Source of the DNA: Samsonia erythrinae
Lineage (GTDB): Bacteria > Pseudomonadota > Gammaproteobacteria > Enterobacterales > Enterobacteriaceae
Assembly (NCBI RefSeq): GCF_004342665.1
Contig: NZ_SMBY01000010.1
Location: forward strand, 45,712 to 109,711
DNA: 64,000 nucleotides
Reading direction: 5' to 3'
Shown: piece after piece, positions 31,584 through 41,704 of the stretch
Numbering within the stretch: position 1 is the stretch's first letter
Layout of the letters: every line of letters starts with the position of its first letter
Translations under genes and position numbers: made by a program
Notes under the pieces: generated by a model
Told to the model about the DNA's origin: nothing
Seen by the model: only the letters and a program-made list of their open reading frames with translations
Database searches by the model: none

Positions 31584-32324
31584 CTAAAAACCTTCCAGCA
31601 GCTTTAATTGATTTAGCCTCAGGGGGCGGTAGAAAATATATCCTTGGATGCCGATGTAATGAAATTTACTGAGTTGATTTAAGTCAGCGGCTTTTTCTAC
31701 GCCTTCACAGATAATACTCACTCCCAAGGGCACTAACTTATTCAGTAAGATCTTTAACCTATGCGACTTTTGTTCCTCTTCGCCGATGCCGTCTACCATT
31801 GAACGATCGATTTTTATCGTATCGAATTTAAACAAGTTGAGACTATCTATCTGTAGGTTGCCAGTGCCGAAGTCATCTAATGAAACCATAAATCCGTATT
31901 CTTTCACTTTCTTTAAGAAAGCTAAACCATCAGTTAACTGCTGTTGAGTGATTTTCTCACTTATCTCGATTTCTATATTTTGTGGATCGATATTATGTGT
32001 TAAGCATTTCTTATATATTTTATCCAGGTAGGCAATGTCATTAAAAAGCAAGTGTGAAAGATTGAATGATATTGATAGGCTTTTTTTTATTTTTATAATG
32101 TTACAAATTTCATCGAAAATAAAATCCGTTACTTTATCGATGGCGTTGAGTTTCTCTATTTCATCTATTGTTTTCTGAGTGTGGGCAAGAGTGCCTTCGG
32201 TGGTGTAAAAACGTGCAAGTGCTTCATAACGGAATATTCTATTTTGTGGAAGACGGATGATTGGCTGAAATTCTGCTGTCAGCCTAAGGATCTTTCCATC
32301 GATATTCAATATTATCGAGTTCAT
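31584..32324 (-). CDS. Stand-alone EAL domain cyclic-di-GMP phosphodiesterase
   Basis: The 246-residue cytoplasmic protein is a single EAL domain with no GGDEF, TM or sensor part. Catalytic features look intact: YEALARF (E34-A-L), FNLS near 87, EIEISE near 118, DDFGTG (150-155), KIDRSM, and CEGVEK. It probably hydrolyses c-di-GMP to pGpG. Its coding sequence is more AT-rich than its neighbours. It is divergent from the PilZ/HD-GYP gene (32823) across a 498-bp AT-rich gap, which suggests a paired signalling module inserted between queD and cysJ. Activity is inferred from motifs. Confidence 0.88.
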   Translation of the reverse strand: MNSIILNIDGKILRLTAEFQPIIRLPQNRIFRYEALARFYTTEGTLAHTQKTIDEIEKLNAIDKVTDFIFDEICNIIKIKKSLSISFNLSHLLFNDIAYLDKIYKKCLTHNIDPQNIEIEISEKITQQQLTDGLAFLKKVKEYGFMVSLDDFGTGNLQIDSLNLFKFDTIKIDRSMVDGIGEEEQKSHRLKILLNKLVPLGVSIICEGVEKAADLNQLSKFHYIGIQGYIFYRPLRLNQLKLLEGF

Positions 32325-32559
32325 TTATTGATTCATATCCTTTCCATAGAAATGGGAGTTCCCATAGTCTTTTAAATTTTACACATCAAATTAGGATATT
32401 TGGAAATTGTTTTAAATGATCAAAAATTCCATTTTGATAGATAAATGCTATCATTTGTTGATTAATGATCGTTTAAATCTATTTGTTGTTTAGTGTTTTA
32501 TTTTTTTAAATTTTAATTTATTAGTGATAAGTTTCATTATTTTTATTTAGTTTGGATTG

Positions 32560-32587
32560 TTGATCTTTTTGTCTAAAAAAAGATCAA
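32560..32587. terminator. 11-bp perfect hairpin in c-di-GMP leader
   Basis: TTGATCTTTTT (32560-32570) pairs with AAAAAGATCAA (32577-32587), loop of six. It could be an operator dyad or an RNA hairpin. Confidence 0.5.
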
Positions 32588-32749
32588 TTGTGACGTGTGG
32601 ATAAGCGTTGTAACTTCATCACATCCTTGTTAGTGTAATAAACGAGGGTGAGTGTATGGCTTCATTCATGAGGCGTAAAACTTCCGCCTGCTTTTTCAAT
32701 CTGAGATATAGGGTTTCTGGGGTGTCATCTATCAGAGGGAAATATAATT

Positions 32750-32793
32750 TTCTTATTAAAAATTCCTTTTTTATGATTGGTTTTTAATAAGAA
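32750..32793 (+). terminator. 13-bp perfect hairpin followed by T-rich run
   Basis: TTCTTATTAAAAA (32750-32762) pairs exactly with TTTTTAATAAGAA (32781-32793) across an 18-base loop, then a T-rich tract follows. It ends 29 bases before the PilZ gene start and could act as an attenuator, or be an operator. Confidence 0.55.
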
Positions 32794-32822
32794 TTTTTCT
32801 TTTTTAGGTCAGTCAGCATCTC

Positions 32823-34568
32823 GTGAATAGGTATACTTTATCGATGGAACATCTCTCTCCCCCTTCTGTTAATGTTATTTGTTCATTATTGCAGCATGCT
32901 TATGTCATGTCTGTTTATGCCAAAGATGTGCCATATGCATTGAAAGCAGACGTCGCAGAGTTAAGCCTGGATAAAAACCACATGGTGTTGGAAGTGGAAT
33001 ATGCGGGCGCAGATATTGAGCGTTATCTTGCCGACGGCGGCGTCAATTTTGATCTGGAGGCGCTAAAAGGGATAGAAAATATTGAGCGAGAAACCTACAG
33101 CCTGTGCAATATTCCCGCCCGGTTTATTAAAACGGACAGCATACTCTATAGCCTGGAGTGTCAACTGCCAAAATCGATCTTTGTCACGGAAAAGAGAGGG
33201 GCGGTGCGCATTCCCTTTATTCTCGGAATGCGGGCTCGGGCGCGAATCGAAGTGTATATGCACACGCTGAGCGTACCTGGGAATGTGCATGATTTGTCGA
33301 CCGGCGGTTGCATGGTCGAAATTGATCTCGTTGAAAGCATTGCGATTAAAGTAGGGCAAGATATACCGGGTATTACGCTTGAATTTCCTAACGGAGAGCG
33401 TTTTTTTGCCGAAGGAAAAATCCGCCACATACGCCCCTTCGGGAATAATGGCTATGCCGCCGTGGGTATTCAATTTATCAACCTGTCTTCGTCTCAGTCT
33501 GAAGCGCTGTTCCGATACACGACTGAAGCGGAAAGAGAAGCGGCCTATCGAACCGGAGTCACCCGCAGTATGGTGTCTCCTTCCCCTTTGTTCGTGCCGG
33601 GCACCAAGGAGAAGAACATGCGGCGGCGAGAAAGTCAGGAGCGGGAGAAACGTACCCGCCAGACGCCGATGGAGCGCGGGGTCATGGAGGTGGCACACCG
33701 CCTCCAAATTGGGTTGATGTACATAAAAACCCGCCATCAAATGCCGGTGGAGATCTTTTACGATTGCGTCGACACCCTACTATATCTGGTCCGGAAGGAC
33801 CGAAAAGCGTTTCTGTATGCCCTGTCATCCCTGCGCGATGAGGCTGACTGGGTCAGACATGCCGTGCAGGTCGCCGGGAAACTGGCTGACATGTTACTGA
33901 TGGCCGATCCACACGATCCTCAGGTGCGTGAAGCCGTGCTCGGTACGCTATTGCACACCATGGGCAAGCCCCTGCTGGTCAACGCCAGCCTTCCGTCGCT
34001 GAAAGTCAATATGAACCCGACACAAAAGGCGATCCTCCGTGGTCATGTGGCCGCGCTCTGTGCGAAATTACGTGAGCTCGGCTGGGAGCCCAGCCCTACA
34101 TGTTATGATGTGATTGAAAACGCTAACGAGCGTCTGGATGGTACGGGTTATCCGGCGGGGAAACGTGGCGATCGGCTTTCTGACCTTATTCGATTGGTTT
34201 CCGTGATTAAAGCGATTAATAAGTTAAGACATGCGCGTAATGGCATCCCTCCCCGCACGCCATTAAAGGCTTACCGCAAAATCTATGAGGCTAACACCGC
34301 CTACGATAAAGCGGTTATGGTCAAATATGTCCAGATCTACGGCCTTTATCCTATCGGTAGTCTGGCGAAATATTCGGGCGGTTTCCTTGGGTGGGTAATG
34401 GATATCGATAATAAGGGCAAACCCACGGTCGTCCATCTTGTGAAGAATCTCCGTTTTCCTGAGGCCAATATCAGCTCTGTTGTTTCCAAAGGGGATCTGT
34501 TGCAGGTTGGTTTACTTGAAGGCATCGTTAATCCGGCAGATTTCGGCATAAAAGTGCTTAAAGTTTGA
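32823..34568 (+). CDS. PilZ domain protein with C-terminal degenerate HD-GYP domain
   Basis: The 581-residue soluble protein has three parts. Residues ~1-115 form a YcgR-like N-terminal region. A PilZ domain (~122-235) has an intact c-di-GMP signature, RGAVR (R125, R129) and DLSTGG (157-162). A charged linker (~255-285) leads to an HD-GYP-like domain (~290-480). There the GYP part survives (DGTGYP 439-444) and an early His (RHAVQVA) remains, but the metal HD pair is HT (LLHTMGK) and the HHE motif is NANE, so hydrolysis is unlikely. It is probably a c-di-GMP receptor using a dead HD-GYP as output. Start is GTG 32823 or ATG 32844. Confidence 0.82.
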   Translation: MNRYTLSMEHLSPPSVNVICSLLQHAYVMSVYAKDVPYALKADVAELSLDKNHMVLEVEYAGADIERYLADGGVNFDLEALKGIENIERETYSLCNIPARFIKTDSILYSLECQLPKSIFVTEKRGAVRIPFILGMRARARIEVYMHTLSVPGNVHDLSTGGCMVEIDLVESIAIKVGQDIPGITLEFPNGERFFAEGKIRHIRPFGNNGYAAVGIQFINLSSSQSEALFRYTTEAEREAAYRTGVTRSMVSPSPLFVPGTKEKNMRRRESQEREKRTRQTPMERGVMEVAHRLQIGLMYIKTRHQMPVEIFYDCVDTLLYLVRKDRKAFLYALSSLRDEADWVRHAVQVAGKLADMLLMADPHDPQVREAVLGTLLHTMGKPLLVNASLPSLKVNMNPTQKAILRGHVAALCAKLRELGWEPSPTCYDVIENANERLDGTGYPAGKRGDRLSDLIRLVSVIKAINKLRHARNGIPPRTPLKAYRKIYEANTAYDKAVMVKYVQIYGLYPIGSLAKYSGGFLGWVMDIDNKGKPTVVHLVKNLRFPEANISSVVSKGDLLQVGLLEGIVNPADFGIKVLKV

Positions 34569-34585
34569 CATACATCGTCGGTATC

Positions 34586-34606
34586 GGGGGCTGAATAACA
34601 GCCCTC
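34586..34606 (+). terminator. Hairpin after PilZ/HD-GYP gene
   Basis: GGGCTG (34588-34593) pairs with CAGCCC (34599-34604), extended by two weaker pairs. It lies ~20 bases after the stop and has no T-run. Confidence 0.4.
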
Positions 34607-34857
34607 CCTCTCCATACGACGCTATCCACCTTGCGCCTGTTATCGGCTTAAAACGTGCGCGCCATCTGCCATAACACTTTAAGCAGTAAGGATTATCAGA
34701 AAAACCATTTAGTCATTTTGGTTATTTGATATTTCCATCATTTCTTTAATTGTTAAGATGCAGGTCGTTACCCTTATCGTCCATTCATCTTTTTATTGCC
34801 TATTTTTGTATTAGCGCCGTTGGCTAACAGCACAGGCACAAGGAAACAGAAATCACA

Positions 34858-36681
34858 ATGACTAGTTCGGTTTCTCCTACTTCGTTGCTTCCGTTAAGTG
34901 CGGAGCAATTAGCGCGTCTACAGGCAGCAACCGGTGATTTCTCATCGACGCAGTTGGCCTGGCTATCCGGCTATTTCTGGGGGCTGGTGCAGCAACCCGG
35001 CCTACAGCCGGGGGCGGTAGCCCCTGCGGCTGCCGCATCGGCGGTCACGGTGCCGGTACAGACGATCACGCTGATCTCCGCCTCGCAAACCGGCAATGCG
35101 CGTCGGGTGGCGGAACAGCTGCGTGATGACCTGCTGGCGGCCAAACTGTCTGTCAATCTGGTTAACGCGGGCGATTACAAGTTTAAGCAGATCGGGCAGG
35201 AAAAACTGCTGTTGATCGTGACATCGACGCAGGGCGAAGGCGAACCGCCGGAAGAAGCGGTCGCGTTACATAAGTTCCTGTTCTCTAAAAAGGCGCCGGC
35301 GCTGAAAGACACCGCCTTTGCCGTGCTGGGTCTGGGAGATACCTCTTACGAATTCTTCTGCAAGGCGGGAAAAGATTTTGATGGCCGTCTGGCCGAGCTG
35401 GGTGCTGAACGCCTGCTGGATCGCGTTGACGCCGATGTGGATTATCAGGCGCAGGCCGAACAGTGGCGGCGACAGCTGGTTGATATTTTGCAAGCGCGAG
35501 TACCGGTTCAGGGCGAGGCGGTGGCGCAGATCGCGGCTCAGGGCTCCGTGGATGAAGTGACCAGCAGTCCGTACAGCAAATCCTCGCCGCTGCATGCCAC
35601 GTTTGCGGTGAATCAGAAAGTGACCGGGCGTAATTCCGAAAAAGATGTGCGGCATATCGAGATCGATCTGGGGGATTCCGGTTTGCGTTACCAGCCGGGG
35701 GATGCGCTGGGCGTCTGGTTTGATAACGATCCCGCGCTGGTGCAGGAACTGCTGGAACTCCTGTGGCTGAAAGGGGATGAATCCGTCAGCGTTGACGGCA
35801 AGACATTGCCATTATCGCAGGCGCTGAAAAGCCACTTTGAGCTGACGCAGAACACTGCGCCGATCGTTGAGAAATATGCCGCGCTGTCGCGCAATGAGAC
35901 GCTGTTGTCGCTCCTGGCCGATAAGCACGCGCTTCAGCAGTTTGCACAGCGCACGCCGCTGGTGGATATGGTGCGACAAGCGCCCACGGAACTGACGGCG
36001 GAGCAACTCGTTGGTCTGCTGCGTCCGCTGACGCCGCGCCTCTATTCCATTGCCTCTTCGCAGGCGGAAGTGGAAAACGAAGTGCACATCACCGTTGGCG
36101 TGGTGCGCTACGAGTACGAAGGCCGCGCGCGCGCTGGCGGGGCCTCCAGCTATCTGGCCGACAGGCTGAGCGAAGACGATGAGATCCGCGTCTTCATCGA
36201 ACATAACGATAACTTCCGTTTGCCTGCTAATCCCGACGCGCCGGTCATCATGATTGGGCCGGGAACCGGGATTGCGCCGTTCCGCGCGTTTATGCAGCAG
36301 CGCGATGCCGACGGGGCGGAGGGGAAAAACTGGCTATTCTTCGGTAATCCACACTTTACAGAAGACTTTCTCTATCAGGTGGAGTGGCAGCGCTACGTTA
36401 AAGAGGGGCTGCTGACGCACATCGACCTGGCCTGGTCGCGCGATCAGGCGCACAAGGTTTATGTGCAGGACAAACTGCGGGAAAAGGGCGCGGAAGTCTG
36501 GCGTTGGATTCAGGACGGCGCGCATCTGTATGTGTGTGGTGATGCCAATCGTATGGCGAAGGACGTCGAGCAGGCGCTGCTGGATGTGATAGTTGAGCAT
36601 GGCGGCATGGACTGTGAACAGGCCGATGAGTTCTTAAGCGATCTGCGCCTTGAGCGCCGTTATCAGCGAGATGTGTACTAA
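34858..36681 (+). CDS. cysJ: Sulfite reductase (NADPH) flavoprotein alpha subunit
   Basis: The 607-residue diflavin reductase passes electrons from NADPH via FAD and FMN to CysI. The N-terminal flavodoxin-like FMN domain ([42 protein letters not shown]) is followed by the FAD/NADPH domain ([29 protein letters not shown]) and the C-terminal ERRYQRDVY. It heads cysJIH. The 289-bp upstream gap is AT-rich and should hold the CysB-controlled promoter; I could not define the site. Confidence 0.97.
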   Translation: MTSSVSPTSLLPLSAEQLARLQAATGDFSSTQLAWLSGYFWGLVQQPGLQPGAVAPAAAASAVTVPVQTITLISASQTGNARRVAEQLRDDLLAAKLSVNLVNAGDYKFKQIGQEKLLLIVTSTQGEGEPPEEAVALHKFLFSKKAPALKDTAFAVLGLGDTSYEFFCKAGKDFDGRLAELGAERLLDRVDADVDYQAQAEQWRRQLVDILQARVPVQGEAVAQIAAQGSVDEVTSSPYSKSSPLHATFAVNQKVTGRNSEKDVRHIEIDLGDSGLRYQPGDALGVWFDNDPALVQELLELLWLKGDESVSVDGKTLPLSQALKSHFELTQNTAPIVEKYAALSRNETLLSLLADKHALQQFAQRTPLVDMVRQAPTELTAEQLVGLLRPLTPRLYSIASSQAEVENEVHITVGVVRYEYEGRARAGGASSYLADRLSEDDEIRVFIEHNDNFRLPANPDAPVIMIGPGTGIAPFRAFMQQRDADGAEGKNWLFFGNPHFTEDFLYQVEWQRYVKEGLLTHIDLAWSRDQAHKVYVQDKLREKGAEVWRWIQDGAHLYVCGDANRMAKDVEQALLDVIVEHGGMDCEQADEFLSDLRLERRYQRDVY

Positions 36682-38414
36682 TGAGCGAAAAATACGTTTT
36701 CAGTGAAAAACACCCCGGCCCTTTGGTGGTAGAAGGGAAATTCTCTGATGCTGAGCGAATGAAGCTGGAAAGCAATTTCCTGCGCGGCACGATTGCTGAA
36801 GACCTGAATGACGGTCTGACCGGCGGTTTCAACGGCGATAACTTTCTGCTGATCCGTTTTCACGGCATGTATCAGCAGGATGACCGCGATATTCGCGCTG
36901 AGCGTGCTGAACAGAAGCTGGAACCGCGCCATGCAATGATGCTGCGCTGTCGTTTACCCGGTGGCGTAATGACGCCGGAACAGTGGCTGGGAATCGACAA
37001 ATTTGCCAGTGAAAGTACGATTTACGGCAGCATTCGTATCACGAACCGCCAGACCTTTCAGTTTCATGGCATCCTCAAGCCGAATGTGAAACCGGTGCAT
37101 CAGTTGCTGAATCGTCTTGGGCTGGATGGGTTAGCGACGGCGAACGATGTGAACCGTAACGTGCTGTGTACGTCTAACCCAGTGGAATCTGAGCTGCATC
37201 AGCAGGCGTACGAGTGGGCGAAAAAGATCTCTGAACATCTGTTGCCGCGCACCCGTGCCTATGCCGAGATCTGGATGGATCAGGAAAAAGTCGCGACGAC
37301 CGATGAAGAGCCGATTCTGGGCGCGACTTACCTGCCGCGTAAGTTCAAAACCACGGTGGTGATCCCACCGCAGAATGATGTCGATCTGCACGCCAACGAT
37401 CTCAACTTTATTGCGATTGCCGACAATGGGCGGCTGGTCGGCTTCAACGTGCTGGTCGGCGGCGGATTATCCATCGCGCACGGTGATAAGGCCACCTATC
37501 CGCGTACCGCCAGCGAACTGGGCTATATTTCCGTCGAACACACGTTGGCGATTGCGGAAGCGGTAGTGACCACGCAGCGCGACTGGGGCAACCGCACCAA
37601 CCGCAAAAACGCCAAAACCAAATACACGCTGGAGCGTGTGGGCGTCGATAACTTCAAGCAAGAAGTGGAGGCGCGCGCGGGCGTGAAATTTGAGGCGATA
37701 CGCCCCTATGAGTTCACTGCCCGTGGCGATCGTATCGGCTGGGTAAAAGGCATCGACAATAAATGGCATCTGACGCTGTTTATTGAGAACGGTCGTATTC
37801 TCGATTATCCCGGTCGTCCGCTGAAGACCGGTCTGGCGGAAATCGCCAAGATCCACAAAGGCGATTTTCGCTTAACGGCGAATCAGAACCTGATCGTGGC
37901 GGGCGTTCCTGCGCGGAGCAAAGCGAAGATTGATGCGCTGGCGCGTGAGCACGGCCTGATTGATGACAGCGTCAGCGAGCAGCGTAAAAATTCGATGGCC
38001 TGCGTGTCGTTCCCGACCTGTCCGCTGGCGATGGCGGAAGCCGAGCGCTTCCTGCCGACTTTCGTCACGAAAGTGGAAGAGATTATGCAGCAGCACGGCG
38101 TGGGCGATGAACACATCGTACTGCGCGTGACGGGCTGTCCGAACGGTTGTGGCCGTGCCATGCTGGCGGAAATCGGGCTGGTTGGCAAAGCGATGGGGCG
38201 TTATAACCTGCACCTCGGCGGGAATCGCGAAGGGACACGGATCCCCCGTATGTATCGCGAAAATATCAACGAGACCGAGATCCTTGCGGAAATCGATCGG
38301 CTTATCGGGCTGTGGGCGCGGGATCGCCAGCCGAATGAAGGCTTCGGCGATTTCGTCATTCGTACCAACATTATTAAACCGGTGCTGGATCCCGCCCGCG
38401 ATTTTTATGACTGA
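36681..38414 (+). CDS. cysI: Sulfite reductase (NADPH) hemoprotein beta subunit
   Basis: The 577-residue siroheme/4Fe-4S enzyme reduces sulfite to sulfide with CysJ. Cluster cysteines are in [17 protein letters not shown] and [12 protein letters not shown], and the substrate-site Arg/Lys region ([15 protein letters not shown]) is present. The ATG overlaps the last base of the cysJ stop (TAATG), so translation is coupled. Confidence 0.98.
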   Translation: MSEKYVFSEKHPGPLVVEGKFSDAERMKLESNFLRGTIAEDLNDGLTGGFNGDNFLLIRFHGMYQQDDRDIRAERAEQKLEPRHAMMLRCRLPGGVMTPEQWLGIDKFASESTIYGSIRITNRQTFQFHGILKPNVKPVHQLLNRLGLDGLATANDVNRNVLCTSNPVESELHQQAYEWAKKISEHLLPRTRAYAEIWMDQEKVATTDEEPILGATYLPRKFKTTVVIPPQNDVDLHANDLNFIAIADNGRLVGFNVLVGGGLSIAHGDKATYPRTASELGYISVEHTLAIAEAVVTTQRDWGNRTNRKNAKTKYTLERVGVDNFKQEVEARAGVKFEAIRPYEFTARGDRIGWVKGIDNKWHLTLFIENGRILDYPGRPLKTGLAEIAKIHKGDFRLTANQNLIVAGVPARSKAKIDALAREHGLIDDSVSEQRKNSMACVSFPTCPLAMAEAERFLPTFVTKVEEIMQQHGVGDEHIVLRVTGCPNGCGRAMLAEIGLVGKAMGRYNLHLGGNREGTRIPRMYRENINETEILAEIDRLIGLWARDRQPNEGFGDFVIRTNIIKPVLDPARDFYD

Positions 38415-38426
38415 CAGGAGAGCCTG

Positions 38427-39161
38427 ATGACCGAATTTAACCTTGAGGCGCTCAACGCGTTACCGAAAGCGGAACAGTCGGCTGCGCTCCTGGCCGCGAA
38501 TGACCTGCTCGAACGGCTGTCTGCGCAGGAAAGAGTAAGCTGGGCGTTGGAAAATCTGCCGGGCGAGTTTGTGTTGTCGTCCAGTTTCGGCATTCAGGCC
38601 GCGGTGTCGCTGCATTTGGTGACGCGGCAGCGACCGGATATCCCGGTGATCCTCACGGATACCGGCTACCTGTTCCCTGAAACCTATCAGTTCATTGATG
38701 CGCTGACGGAACAGCTGAAACTGAATCTGCAAGTGTATCGCGCCGCAGAATCCCCCGCCTGGCAGGAAGCGCGTTACGGCAAGCTGTGGGAGCAGGGCGT
38801 GGAAGGTATCGAACGCTACAACCTGATCAATAAAGTTGAGCCGATGAATCGGGCGCTGAGCGAGCTAAAAGCAGGAACCTGGTTTGCCGGTCTGCGTCGT
38901 GAGCAGTCCGGCAGTCGGGGCGCGTTGCCGGTACTGGCGATCCAACGCGGCGTTTTCAAATTTCTGCCGATTATCGATTGGGATAACCGGCAGGTTTATC
39001 ACTACCTGAAAGAGAACGGCCTGAGTTACCACCCGCTGTGGGAGCAGGGCTACCTATCGGTGGGCGATACGCATACGACCCGTAAGTGGGAACCGGGTAT
39101 GAGCGAAGAAGAAACCCGCTTCTTCGGCCTGAAACGCGAATGCGGCCTGCACGAAGGGTAA
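38427..39161 (+). CDS. cysH: Phosphoadenosine phosphosulfate reductase
   Basis: The 244-residue thioredoxin-dependent PAPS reductase makes sulfite and PAP. It has the PP-loop-like [26 protein letters not shown], the Arg-rich [10 protein letters not shown] and the C-terminal catalytic Cys in KRECGLHEG. It lacks the extra FeS cysteines of APS reductases, so it is the PAPS type. It lies 12 bp after cysI, with AGGAG as ribosome site. Confidence 0.97.
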   Translation: MTEFNLEALNALPKAEQSAALLAANDLLERLSAQERVSWALENLPGEFVLSSSFGIQAAVSLHLVTRQRPDIPVILTDTGYLFPETYQFIDALTEQLKLNLQVYRAAESPAWQEARYGKLWEQGVEGIERYNLINKVEPMNRALSELKAGTWFAGLRREQSGSRGALPVLAIQRGVFKFLPIIDWDNRQVYHYLKENGLSYHPLWEQGYLSVGDTHTTRKWEPGMSEEETRFFGLKRECGLHEG

Positions 39162-39168
39162 AAACAGC

Positions 39169-39192
39169 AACCGGGCATCGCCCGGTTTTTTT
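39169..39192 (+). terminator. Rho-independent terminator of cysJIH
   Basis: AACCGGGC (39169-39176) pairs exactly with GCCCGGTT (39180-39187) around ATC, followed by a run of T to 39192. It starts 7 bases after the cysH stop. Confidence 0.92.
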
Positions 39193-39328
39193 CCCCGCCC
39201 CTGTAGAGAAAATCATGATGGCTCGGGACATGTATTATCCTTCTTAGTTCTCTCGGGCGGGTTCCCGCGATACTTGACGTTGTCTACGCTCGGGTGAATG
39301 AGCCAACGTTCTGTTCTGTCAGCGAGGA

Positions 39329-40366
39329 TTACCCGCGATTTAACGCCGCCAGGCTACTGCTACGCAAATCAATGACCATCCGGCCTTTAATTTTTCCTTG
39401 CTCCATCTCTTCAAAAATGGCGTTGACGTCGGTCATTGGACGTAGCGTCACGTTGGGCACGACTTTTCCCTCCTGAGCAAACTGGAATGCTTCCCGCAGG
39501 TCCTGACGCGTCCCTACCAGTGAACCGATAACCTGAATGCCATCTAACACCAGACGCGGTATGTACAAGTCCATACTTTCGGGCGGCAGGCCGATGGCAA
39601 CCACGCGAGCGCCGGCACGCACCGCATCAATGGCTGAATTAAACGCCGCACGCGCGACGGCGGTCACAACGGCGGCATGCGCGCCGCCCACTTTTTCCTG
39701 AATGATTTCCGCCGCGTTTTCTTTCGCCGGATTGATGACCAGATCGGCTCCTCTCTCTTTTGCGAACGCCAGTTGGGCATCGTTGACATCGACAGCGATA
39801 ACGTTGGCGTTAAAGACATTTTTCGCGTACTGCAAGGCCAGATTACCTAATCCACCGAGGCCGTAGATGGCAATCCACTGGCCGGGTTTAATCGTGGATA
39901 CTTTCACCGCTTTGTAGGTGGTTACGCCTGCACAGGTAATACTGCTGGCCGCCGCCGGATCCAGCCCGTCAGGCACCTTAACTGCATAATCTGCGACGAC
40001 AATACACTCTTCAGCCATACTGCCGTCGACGGTGAATCCCGCATTTTTTGCGCTTCGGCATAGCGTTTCGTTGCCGCCGATGCAGTATTCGCAGTGCCCA
40101 CACCCCTGATAAAACCAGGCCACGCTGGCGCGATCGCCCGGTTTTAGTGAGGTGACGCCGGGCCCAATCGCTTTGACGATACCGATGCCCTCGTGACCGA
40201 GAACGACCCCGGTTTTATCACCGTAATCGCCATTTTTGACGTGTAAATCCGTATGGCAGACGCCGCAGTATTCCATGGCGAGCAGCGCTTCGCCGTGGCC
40301 GGGTTCGCGTAATGCTTTTTCAATAATTTCGGCTTTTCCGCCTTTACCGGCGACAACTGCTTTCAT
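39329..40366 (-). CDS. adhP: Zinc-dependent alcohol dehydrogenase
   Basis: The 345-residue medium-chain dehydrogenase of the AdhP type interconverts ethanol and acetaldehyde with NAD. It shows catalytic zinc Cys in [15 protein letters not shown], the structural zinc cluster [15 protein letters not shown], and the NAD fold [13 protein letters not shown]. The start at 40366 follows CAGGAG and matches the family N-terminus ([10 protein letters not shown]); longer in-frame starts are unsupported. It is last of three co-directional genes with eutR and eutE. Confidence 0.93.
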   Translation of the reverse strand: MKAVVAGKGGKAEIIEKALREPGHGEALLAMEYCGVCHTDLHVKNGDYGDKTGVVLGHEGIGIVKAIGPGVTSLKPGDRASVAWFYQGCGHCEYCIGGNETLCRSAKNAGFTVDGSMAEECIVVADYAVKVPDGLDPAAASSITCAGVTTYKAVKVSTIKPGQWIAIYGLGGLGNLALQYAKNVFNANVIAVDVNDAQLAFAKERGADLVINPAKENAAEIIQEKVGGAHAAVVTAVARAAFNSAIDAVRAGARVVAIGLPPESMDLYIPRLVLDGIQVIGSLVGTRQDLREAFQFAQEGKVVPNVTLRPMTDVNAIFEEMEQGKIKGRMVIDLRSSSLAALNRG

Positions 40367-40507
40367 AACTGACTCCTGTTGGTCTTTAACGCGTACATAA
40401 GCTGACGGTGACACATTCGTTAGATGACGAAAATCAAGGTGAGTCTGGCATCTGTGATGCCGGATGGGCGTCACAGGAAGACTCGTTACAACGGGTAAAG
40501 AAAATGG

Positions 40508-41548
40508 CTAGTACTGTAAGCGTCGTCGCAAGGTTAACGACGGCTTCTCGTTAAATTGCTTCTGGTAATCTCTGGCGAACTGACTCAGGTGCCAGAAACC
40601 CCATTGCATCGCCGCATCCTGAACGGTGCGATGGAGTGAGGCCGGGCTGATAAGTTCACGGCGGACGGCATTGAGGCGGATGATTTTCAGCCAGGCGTTC
40701 GGGCTGATTCCCAATACGCCTTGGAAGGCGTTCTGTAATGTGCGACGGCTGACGTGTAACTGACGGCAGAGATCGAGGACGGTGACCGGCTCTGAGGTCC
40801 GGCTCAACACATACTCCCGGACAAAGGCGATCAATTTATGGTGATGGCGGTTGGGCGTTTTTTCCGTAGCGGGCTGAGCCTCTTCCAGAAAAGAAATCAG
40901 TGTGGTCAATAAATTGTGTTTCAGCACCTTTTCTGCATTGTGTTGTTTCATCTCGTGAGGGAACTGGCTGCTATACCACAATGCATGACGAATGAATGAG
41001 CAAAGTGTAGCCTTTTTGTCGTGTGCCATTTGCAGCGTGGCGCCCTGATTAAACCGCTGAGTCAGCCATTCTGGATCGTTGAGCGCGCCAATATACTGGC
41101 TGAGCACATCATGAGAGATAACCACGCCCAAAATGGAGAAATCATCCGGCGTGCTTAATTCAAATTCTTTGCCGCCCGGGCTAACGGCAATGCTGTATTC
41201 ATCCAGCGGCTGCGCATCAATAAACCCCATACTTTTTTGTGTAGAAGGGAGGCCGAACCAGAATGAACCGGGCCACACCATACAGGATTGGCGTAGCGCG
41301 AGGTTGGTGTATTCGTGACACAGCTGAATGCCATCCAGCAGTAATTCCTGAAGCTCGCCCCGGAAATGACCGGGGGAAACCTGATCGTAGAGCTGCTGCC
41401 AGGCGGTGAGGGTACAGGACTGGGCATAAACATCCTGCGTGGAATACTGATGTATGTACTGGGCCTGTCCATGAAAAGCCAATAGATCTTCGGGAGGAGT
41501 CATCCGGGCATCAAGCTGATGCAGTGGAATCAGGTTATCGGTTCTCAT
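40508..41548 (-). CDS. eutR: EutR-type AraC/XylS regulator
   Basis: The 346-residue AraC-family regulator resembles E. coli EutR over its length (TAWQQLYDQVSPG, LALRQSCMVWPGSFWFG, EFELSTPDDFSILGVV). The C-terminal double HTH has VTVLDLCRQLHVSRRTLQNAF and AMQWGFWHLSQFARDYQ. EutR activates ethanolamine genes with ethanolamine plus adenosylcobalamin; whether effectors are the same here is not shown. Start 41548 has GGAGG just upstream. It lies between adhP and eutE, all on the minus strand with 141- and 156-bp gaps, so it may control both. Confidence 0.88.
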   Translation of the reverse strand: MRTDNLIPLHQLDARMTPPEDLLAFHGQAQYIHQYSTQDVYAQSCTLTAWQQLYDQVSPGHFRGELQELLLDGIQLCHEYTNLALRQSCMVWPGSFWFGLPSTQKSMGFIDAQPLDEYSIAVSPGGKEFELSTPDDFSILGVVISHDVLSQYIGALNDPEWLTQRFNQGATLQMAHDKKATLCSFIRHALWYSSQFPHEMKQHNAEKVLKHNLLTTLISFLEEAQPATEKTPNRHHHKLIAFVREYVLSRTSEPVTVLDLCRQLHVSRRTLQNAFQGVLGISPNAWLKIIRLNAVRRELISPASLHRTVQDAAMQWGFWHLSQFARDYQKQFNEKPSLTLRRRLQY

Positions 41549-41704
41549 ATGCAATTTCCTCCCAGAAAAAGCCGGTAATACCAAATATGGGTCACTTAAC
41601 CATTGCGGTTGATGTTGACGGGCTGCCATGCCCGTCACCCTATGGGACGTTGTGTGACGCTGTAATAAAAGACGCCCGCGCTTTTAACAAGGGTTCATAT
41701 AAAT

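Larger units (their letters stand above)
32325..32822. promoter_or_regulatory. AT-rich divergent leader between EAL and PilZ genes
   Basis: The region is markedly AT-rich and non-coding. It holds two long perfect hairpins (32560-32587 and 32750-32793). It must contain the promoters of both c-di-GMP genes; I could not assign -35/-10 boxes with confidence among many AT-rich candidates. Confidence 0.6.

Noticed and set aside
33063..33740. 225-codon minus-strand open frame inside the PilZ/HD-GYP gene
   Set aside because: Sense frame has intact PilZ motifs; the antisense frame has no recognisable features.
39162..39328. Possible CRISPR array after cysH, as in E. coli
   Set aside because: No regularly spaced repeats or cas genes; only a terminator and short spacer.
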